64,000 nt of DNA from Chloroflexota bacterium. Its GTDB lineage: Bacteria > Chloroflexota > Anaerolineae > Anaerolineales > Villigracilaceae. A program made the translations under genes and the position numbers. Shown here in pieces: positions 59,077-64,000 of this stretch (the first letter of the stretch is position 1; the number at the start of each line of letters is the position of its first letter). The notes below the pieces were generated by a model that worked only from the letters and a program-made list of their open reading frames with translations, did no database searches and was not told the DNA's origin. Where the stretch lies: assembly GCA_016235425.1 (NCBI GenBank), contig JACRLC010000082.1:1-64000 (forward strand). The letters are read 5' to 3'.

Positions 59077-60285
59077 TCAATCGCGGCGCGTTTGCGTTCT
59101 GGTGTGCCTGGGCAGGATCACTGTAAAAACCGTCCCCACCCCCACTTTGCTCTTGACTTCCATGCGTCCGGCATGTCCCTGAACGATCTGTTTGCAAATG
59201 GACAGTCCCAGCCCCGTGCCCAGGGCCCTGGATTCGTGCTCGCGTACCCGATAAAACTTCTGGAACAAATGCGGCAGTGATTCTTCAGGAATGCCCACGC
59301 CCGTATCCTGCACATAAATCGACATTTCGGACTCGGTCGCTTCGGCCCGCACCATCACGGTTCCATTCGGACGGTTGTATTTGATGGCATTGCTGATTAA
59401 ATTCAACAGGACCTGTTTGATCTTGTCGCGGTCAGCCTCGAGCAGGGGAAGCCCCTCCGGCGATTCAATTCGGACCTGGATATTGTCTTCCACTGCTTTG
59501 GAAGTCATCACATCCTTGCATTCGTACATCAAGTCCGCGATGCTGAAACTTGACTTGCGGAATTGCACGCGCCCCGATTCCAACCTTGCCAGGTCGAGGA
59601 ATGACGAAGCCAGCGCATTGAGCCGCATCGTTTCCCCGTGAATATTGTTGATGATCTGGTCACGCTGTTCCTGAGACATCTCCGGCCGCAGAAGCAAATA
59701 AGTGGCGGTGCTCAGCGAGGCAAGCGGCGTACGCAACTCGTGGACAAATTCCGAGATCAAATCCGATTGCTGGAACAGGCGCGCGTTTTCAATCGCCACA
59801 GCCGCCTGCGCCCCCAGCACCAGGAGCAGGGATTCGTCGGCGTCGGTAAATTTTCCCTTTTGTTTGTTGATGGTTTCCAGCACGCCCACGATCTTATTCT
59901 TCGTGATCAACGGCACGCCTAGAATGGACTCAGTGGAAAATCCCGTGGCCTGCTCCACTTCACCGAAGAAGCGCGGGTCGTCATGCACGTTGGTGATCCG
60001 CACCGGCTTGCGATTATTCAAGATCCATCCCGCAATACTCCCCTCCAACGGAACGATAATCCCGCGGCGCGTCGGTTCATCTATGTTGGTGGAAACCTGG
60101 AAATATAACTGGCGCGCGGCGTCATCGTACAAAAGGATTGACGCCGCCTCGGAACCGCTCACTTCAGCCGCGGCGTGGACAATGCGCGAAAGCAGGACAT
60201 CCAGATCGAGGGTGGAAGCAAGATCGCGGGCAATATCGATCAGGCGGCGATAACCGTCGAGCCGCTCGGTTTTGATCTCAGCCAT
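59077..60285 (-). CDS. GAF-domain sensor histidine kinase
   Basis: The 402-residue soluble kinase has a GAF domain (about 20-165, GSIAGWILNNRKPVRI and ILGVPLITKNKIVGVLE), HisKA with His182 (SEFVHELRTPLASLS) and an ATPase domain (NLISNAIKYNRPNG, DTGVGIPEE, GTGLGLSICKQ). It has no membrane segment. ATG 60285 overlaps the sirtuin stop by 8 bp (ATGGCTGA). Because the receiver of the first operon gene is co-expressed, that protein is a likely phosphotransfer partner. Confidence 0.92.
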   Translation of the reverse strand: MAEIKTERLDGYRRLIDIARDLASTLDLDVLLSRIVHAAAEVSGSEAASILLYDDAARQLYFQVSTNIDEPTRRGIIVPLEGSIAGWILNNRKPVRITNVHDDPRFFGEVEQATGFSTESILGVPLITKNKIVGVLETINKQKGKFTDADESLLLVLGAQAAVAIENARLFQQSDLISEFVHELRTPLASLSTATYLLLRPEMSQEQRDQIINNIHGETMRLNALASSFLDLARLESGRVQFRKSSFSIADLMYECKDVMTSKAVEDNIQVRIESPEGLPLLEADRDKIKQVLLNLISNAIKYNRPNGTVMVRAEATESEMSIYVQDTGVGIPEESLPHLFQKFYRVREHESRALGTGLGLSICKQIVQGHAGRMEVKSKVGVGTVFTVILPRHTRTQTRRD

Positions 60286-61054
60286 GCAATGCTCTTTCTG
60301 CAATTGCGGGAATGATGTCGGCTACGTTTTCCATAATCGCTACATCCGCGCGCACATTCAAATATGTGGGGGAGTTATTGACAATGATCAAGTGCGCGCC
60401 GCGGTCGAGCGCCTGCATCGGCAGGCCTGCCACAGGCAGTACTTCAAGAGACGAACCGGCAACCAGCATCAGGTCGCACTGGCGGGCATCACGCTGGGCA
60501 TGCAGCCATGCGGATTGCGGCAACTGCTCGCCAAAAAGGATCACATCAGGCTTGAGCACACTCCCGCACTTTGGGCAATGAGGGATCTCTCCCTTTTCCA
60601 CGAACAGCGTGAGGTACGAAGCCGCGTCCACCTGATGATAACACTGTGAGCAGGTCAGTGTGAGCATGGTACCGTGCATTTCTATTACATTTTTTGAACC
60701 TGCTTTTTGGTGAAGCGCATCTATATTCTGTGTGATGATCGTCTGGATGCAACCCGCCTGTTCCAGTTCCGCCAGCGCAAAATGCGCGGGGTTGGGTTGG
60801 GCACAAAAAATCTGACTTGCCAGCGGGCGAAACCACTGAAAGAATTTCTCCGGCGCGATGCGAAAGGTGTTGAGCGAAGCAACCTCCAGCGGCTCATCGC
60901 GGGACCATAGACCCGTCCCCTCCGAACGAAAATCGGGAATCCCCGAAGGCGTGGAAAGACCGGCGCCCGTCAGCACAACAGCGCGCTTGGCCTGGCGGAA
61001 CAAGTCCGCCGCAAACTCAATTGCAGTCTGCGTCTGGGGAGAGAAAAAAGTCAT
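60278..61054 (-). CDS. Sirtuin, NAD-dependent protein deacylase
   Basis: The 258-residue Sir2 protein has the NAD site GAGLSTPSGIPDFRS, the catalytic segment TQNIDALHQKAGS with EMHGT, a four-Cys zinc site (CSQC and CPKC) and the C-terminal SSLEVLPVAGLP and VNNSPT. It removes acyl groups from lysines using NAD+. Its start overlaps the preceding regulator gene by 4 bp (ATGA) and its stop overlaps the kinase start, which ties acylation control to a two-component pair in an unusual arrangement. Confidence 0.93.
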   Translation of the reverse strand: MTFFSPQTQTAIEFAADLFRQAKRAVVLTGAGLSTPSGIPDFRSEGTGLWSRDEPLEVASLNTFRIAPEKFFQWFRPLASQIFCAQPNPAHFALAELEQAGCIQTIITQNIDALHQKAGSKNVIEMHGTMLTLTCSQCYHQVDAASYLTLFVEKGEIPHCPKCGSVLKPDVILFGEQLPQSAWLHAQRDARQCDLMLVAGSSLEVLPVAGLPMQALDRGAHLIIVNNSPTYLNVRADVAIMENVADIIPAIAERALHG

Positions 61055-62211
61055 CGCGCCTTTTCGCGCTCAAGGATCAAATCTGCAATTTTCAGGAACT
61101 GCTGGGAGGTAATATTGGTCGGCTGGCAAACAACAGCCGGTGTCTGCATACGCGCCGCCTGAAGGAATAATTCGGGCGCGGGCGTAAGCGTAATGGAAAT
61201 CGAATGCCCAAGCCTGTCCTGCACCTGGCCCCAGGGCATCTGCGCTTCGGAACGGACGCGATTGTTGAGCACCGCGATGATCCCCTTGCGGTTGATTCCC
61301 ATCGCGGATATCTCATCGATCAAAAACTTGGATTGTTGAATGGTGTTCGGCGCACCTTCCAAAACCACGATACGCTCGTGACACATCGGAAGGATTTTTT
61401 GCACAAATAGCGGCAGACCAACCCCAAGGTCCAGGACAACGAAGCGAGCCAGTGCCGCAAGGCGCGTCACCAGCACTTCGTAATTGTTCACTTTCGAGGT
61501 TAGAGCAACTTCACGCGGGTTTTCAGAAGCCAGTAAAAGTTTCAATCCCGAACTATGCGGAGATAATGACGCCTGTACCTTTTCACGCGTCACTTCCACC
61601 GGGCTTCCCTGCAAAATCTCGGTCAAGGATTTTTGATTCGGCGCGCCGAGGTCCAATCCCAATGTGCCTTGTCCCGGAGTCAACTCAGCCAGGATCACAT
61701 CAGCCTGCGAACGGGTAAAGAGACTGGCCGCCAGGTTCGCCGCAATCGAGGAAACACCCAACCCGCCGCGTGGACCCAGCACACCAATCACAAAACCATG
61801 CTGTTCGAGCGTCGCTGTGGTAATCTCGGTATCTTTTGGAACTGCACGCGCCAGCAAAGCCTTGACGTGCGCCTGCAATTCGGTGGGATGAGTTGGCTTG
61901 GTAAGATAATCATCCGCCCCCACCTCGAAGCCGGTCACCTTATCGTCCAACTGCGTTTTAGCAGTAAACATCAGAATCGGTGTGGAAACGGTAGCCGGGT
62001 TTTTTCGCAGACGGCGGGTCACTTCGTAACCATCCATGTCCGGCATCATCACATCTAAAAGAATTAAATCGGGTCTTTCTTCCAGCGCCTTGGTCAGCCC
62101 CTGTTCGCCATTCGTAGCCGCGCTAATTTGATACCCCTGCCGTTGCAACATCAGACCGACAAGTCTCAGAGTATCAAGATCATCATCAATGATAAGGATT
62201 TTTTCGGCCAT
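61051..62211 (-). CDS. Response regulator fused to TadZ/CpaE-like ATPase domain
   Basis: The 386-residue protein joins an N-terminal receiver (Asp53 in LILLDVMMPDMDG, YLTKPTHPTEL) to a MinD/ParA-like domain (about 145-380). The P-loop is atypical, reading GPRGGLGVSSIAANLA, where the usual catalytic Lys is missing, as in TadZ/CpaE localisation proteins. Such proteins place Tad pili or other polar machinery. No tad/cpa genes are nearby. ATG 62211 has GAGGCAAAA upstream, and in-frame sequence further up is non-coding. First gene of a three-gene overlapping operon. Confidence 0.88.
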   Translation of the reverse strand: MAEKILIIDDDLDTLRLVGLMLQRQGYQISAATNGEQGLTKALEERPDLILLDVMMPDMDGYEVTRRLRKNPATVSTPILMFTAKTQLDDKVTGFEVGADDYLTKPTHPTELQAHVKALLARAVPKDTEITTATLEQHGFVIGVLGPRGGLGVSSIAANLAASLFTRSQADVILAELTPGQGTLGLDLGAPNQKSLTEILQGSPVEVTREKVQASLSPHSSGLKLLLASENPREVALTSKVNNYEVLVTRLAALARFVVLDLGVGLPLFVQKILPMCHERIVVLEGAPNTIQQSKFLIDEISAMGINRKGIIAVLNNRVRSEAQMPWGQVQDRLGHSISITLTPAPELFLQAARMQTPAVVCQPTNITSQQFLKIADLILEREKAR

Positions 62212-62294
62212 TTTTGCCTCGATAGGTTGTGTACAGTCTAGCACAAAGGTCAGTTTCGGGCAAGATTTCCAACGAAATGTCAATCGTCCTATGC

Positions 62295-62300
62295 TATAAT
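62295..62300 (+). promoter_or_regulatory. Extended -10 promoter of ssrA
   Basis: TGC-TATAAT, with a weak -35, about 36 nt before the mature tmRNA. The transcribed leader holds a hairpin (AGCACGGGA / TCCCTGTGCT, 62309-62331), a likely 5' processing site. Confidence 0.6.
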
Positions 62301-62335
62301 GCAAATCCAGCACGGGAAAAGTCCCTGTGCTTTCC

Positions 62336-62714
62336 GGGGATGACAGGCTTCGACGGGAGAGGCTGGTCCCGGAATGCGAGCCGAGCGCGCGCCGAACTCG
62401 TAAAATCAGCGCAAACCTTAAGTGCCAACCGCACTTCCTACGCTGCTATGCCCCTCGCTGCATAAGCGAAACATAACAGTACAGTCTCCTCGATGAGGCT
62501 GCGTCCACCGGCCCCGTTCTCCACCCGGTGACGGACTGGGCGAAACAATGATGGAGTGCCGCGCATGACTCTGCTAAATGCGCCTAAGACCAGCAGATGG
62601 CTGCTGGGTTACCTGCCCGCCGAGATCCCAGTGGTGACAAACTTCGGCAGGCTACGCTCGTAGATTTCCGAGGGTCGATTCTTTCGGACGCGGGTTCGAT
62701 TCCCGCCATCTCCA
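62336..62714 (+). ncRNA. ssrA: Transfer-messenger RNA (tmRNA)
   Basis: Rescues stalled ribosomes. The 5' end GGGGATGACAGGCTTCGACG and the 3' end with a T-arm (GGTTCGATTCC) and CATCTCC pair to form the tRNA-like acceptor stem (7 bp, one G-U). The tag reading frame runs 62424-62462 (GCC start, ANRTSYAAMPLAA) with a TAA stop at 62463, ending in the degradation signal LAA. The genome does not encode CCA (ACAC follows), so it must be added. Length is about 379 nt. It is flanked by a promoter and a strong hairpin downstream. Confidence 0.96.
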
Positions 62715-62720
62715 CACTTG

Positions 62721-62749
62721 TTCGACCAGCAGTATAACTGCTGGTCGAA
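62721..62749 (+). terminator. Hairpin after tmRNA
   Basis: Perfect 13-bp stem (TTCGACCAGCAGT and complement) with a 3-nt loop, starting 7 nt past the tmRNA. The U-tract is poor, so it may terminate weakly or protect the 3' end. Confidence 0.6.
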
Positions 62750-62768
62750 ATCGTTTAAACGGAGCATT

Positions 62769-63515
62769 ATGAAAAAAATCTTCCTGATTGGACTTCTCGC
62801 CCTCACAGCCGCCTGCCAAACAGCGACATCCACCCTCGCGCCTGAATCCACCCCAACCGCCCCGCCTCAGACTCCGACCATGCCTGCCACCGTTCCCCCT
62901 GCTCCCACCTTCACCCCAACATCTCTCCCAACCCCCGTCCCACAATATTTCACCGATGAATTTGACTCAACGCTCGGCGCGTGGTCTTCCTTCCTCACCA
63001 GCGGCGAGACATCTCCACAAATTGGCTTTGAAAACGGTTCCCTGCAACTGGCATTTTCATCGCCTCACACCTGGTTTTATGCAATTCACAACGCGCACGA
63101 TTACGAGACAGCTCACCTGGACGCAAAATTCAACAGTTCAGGCAACCAGCCGGTAACCACCGGCTTGATATGTAACTATAGTGAAGCAAACGGATGGCTT
63201 GAATACAATTTTTCCACTGATGGAACCTACAATATTCTGCGCGGCCAATGGGTTGCGACAGGGATTGCCCAATATCTACCCGTCATAAATGATGGCTCTG
63301 AATATCTCACACCGGAAAGAACCGATTACGAGATCGGCATTACCTGTGAGCCAAAGACCCTCTGGCTTTACATCAACGGCAAACTCTTCCGCAAACTGGA
63401 CATATCCCATTTTGAACTAACGGGTGGAAAAGTCGGCATCGCCGCGGCGGTATTCGAGAATGTACCCGTCACCGCATATTTTGAATGGTTTAAAGTAAGC
63501 AAGCCAACTGAATAA
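62769..63515 (+). CDS. Lipoprotein with LamG/concanavalin-like domain, paralog 1
   Basis: The 248-residue protein begins with a type II signal peptide (MKKIFLIGLLALTAAC; Cys16 lipidated), a Pro/Thr/Ala-rich spacer to about 75, then a beta-rich domain starting QYFTDEFDSTLGAWSSFLTSG and containing LWLYINGKLFRKLD, which resembles jelly-roll carbohydrate-binding folds (DUF1080/LamG-like, inference). It should be anchored outside. ATG 62769 has GGAG with a 4-nt gap. It is paralogous to the next gene. Confidence 0.8.
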   Translation: MKKIFLIGLLALTAACQTATSTLAPESTPTAPPQTPTMPATVPPAPTFTPTSLPTPVPQYFTDEFDSTLGAWSSFLTSGETSPQIGFENGSLQLAFSSPHTWFYAIHNAHDYETAHLDAKFNSSGNQPVTTGLICNYSEANGWLEYNFSTDGTYNILRGQWVATGIAQYLPVINDGSEYLTPERTDYEIGITCEPKTLWLYINGKLFRKLDISHFELTGGKVGIAAAVFENVPVTAYFEWFKVSKPTE

Positions 63516-63555
63516 TTCAATGATTCACCCATTCCGCAGGTACTTCAATTCACTG

Positions 63556-63561
63556 TATAAT
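63556..63561 (+). promoter_or_regulatory. -10 box of the second lipoprotein gene
   Basis: TATAAT 50 bp before ATG 63612, with a weak -35. The leader contains the ribosome binding site GGAGG. Confidence 0.4.
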
Positions 63562-63611
63562 TTATGCGGCTTACGTCGAATCCCTTCCCGAAAGGATTTA
63601 CGGAGGATACC

Positions 63612-64000
63612 ATGTCAAGACATACTGGTCCTTGGGGAATAATCTTCTTTCTACCCGCCACACTTGCGATCATCCTGGCCTGTTCCATATCAGTCCCAAC
63701 TCCCAATAACCCTCCAGCTTACGATCCCACGGTGGCCGCGCTTGAGTTCCAGGCTACGGCCATGTCATTGCAATTGACACAAGCCGCTGTTGGCGCACAG
63801 GCTGTACCCACACAACCGCCTCCCATCCAGCCAACTGTCTCATCCGAGCCATTACCAACTTTGCCGTCCTCCACCGCAGCTGCAACACCGGTTGCAGAGG
63901 CACAAAGGTTTTTTACAGAAGAATTCAATACGGATGTAATAAACTGGACTACTTTCCTGACCAGTGGCCAGAAGAGTGTCCTCGAGCAGTATGTCAAGAA
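63612..64000 (+). CDS. Lipoprotein, paralog 2 (cut by window edge)
   Basis: The frame is open from ATG 63612 to the window end (at least 129 residues). It has a signal peptide with a lipobox (LAIILAC, Cys24), a Pro/Thr/Ala-rich spacer and FFTEEFNTDVINWTTFLTSG, which parallels the domain start of the preceding lipoprotein. A tandem duplication is therefore likely. GGAGG with a 5-nt gap precedes the ATG. The C-terminal domain lies outside the window. Confidence 0.78.
   Translation, partial: MSRHTGPWGIIFFLPATLAIILACSISVPTPNNPPAYDPTVAALEFQATAMSLQLTQAAVGAQAVPTQPPPIQPTVSSEPLPTLPSSTAAATPVAEAQRFFTEEFNTDVINWTTFLTSGQKSVLEQYVK

Noticed and set aside
62601-62714. A separate tRNA gene suggested by the T-arm GGTTCGATTCC
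   Set aside because: It is the 3' half of the tmRNA; there is no anticodon arm and the acceptor stem pairs with 62336-62342.

Overview
The window reads like a chromosomal piece of a Chloroflexota bacterium, most likely Anaerolineae. There is no rRNA gene to prove it. The inference rests on a bacterial V-type ATP synthase operon, Chloroflexota-like signalling proteins with stacked GAF domains, GT-C-like membrane proteins and a very high load of short palindromic repeats. About 50 genes are present, along with one tmRNA. I see no tRNA, rRNA, CRISPR array, prophage or intact insertion sequence.

Left part (1-15 kb). A gene tail and decayed sequence precede a lipoprotein-type isoaspartyl methyltransferase. 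The minus strand then carries, in transcription order, V-ATPase subunits H/G, I, K, E, C, F, A, B and D, two small unknown genes and a spermidine-synthase-like membrane protein broken by one in-frame TAG. Nearly every loose junction of the ATPase operon holds a different small palindromic element, and some of these supply codons or stop codons to the subunits.

15-28 kb, almost all minus strand. A TetR gene with a candidate operator heads a run encoding an ICMT-like membrane methyltransferase, two PEP-synthase-like dikinase proteins (one lacking its ATP-grasp domain), a small membrane protein and an MFS exporter. This looks like a compound-modification and efflux cassette. After it come an NAD(P)-binding protein with a DUF4386 protein, an XRE regulator with its membrane partner behind a textbook promoter/operator, an oxidoreductase with a DUF6326 protein, and an ECF sigma/anti-sigma pair with a membrane protein.

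28-43 kb. On the plus strand, a hybrid kinase with four GAF domains, an HPt protein and an RsbU-type phosphatase form one phosphorelay. They are followed by YtxH, a divergent glycosyltransferase/response-regulator pair with apparently leaderless promoters, UDP-glucose dehydrogenase, a methyltransferase with a zinc ribbon, and a membrane protein. On the minus strand is an unusual LacI-type ligand-binding/GAF/histidine-kinase fusion.

43-64 kb. This part holds GNAT and cupin genes, a membrane-anchored HExxH protease, ClpC, a second GNAT, a PF04020 membrane protein, three tandem paralogous GT-C-like membrane proteins, a P1 peptidase, an AI-2E transporter and an FHA protein. A translationally overlapping operon of TadZ-like response regulator, sirtuin and histidine kinase follows, then ssrA (tmRNA) and two tandem paralogous lipoproteins, the last cut by the window edge.

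The strongest theme is repeat biology. At least six classes of small palindromic or inverted-repeat elements occur. Two sites have direct repeats that look like target-site duplications around in-frame insertions, and one intergenic element has a perfect 9-bp duplication. Several elements are translated as part of essential or conserved proteins.
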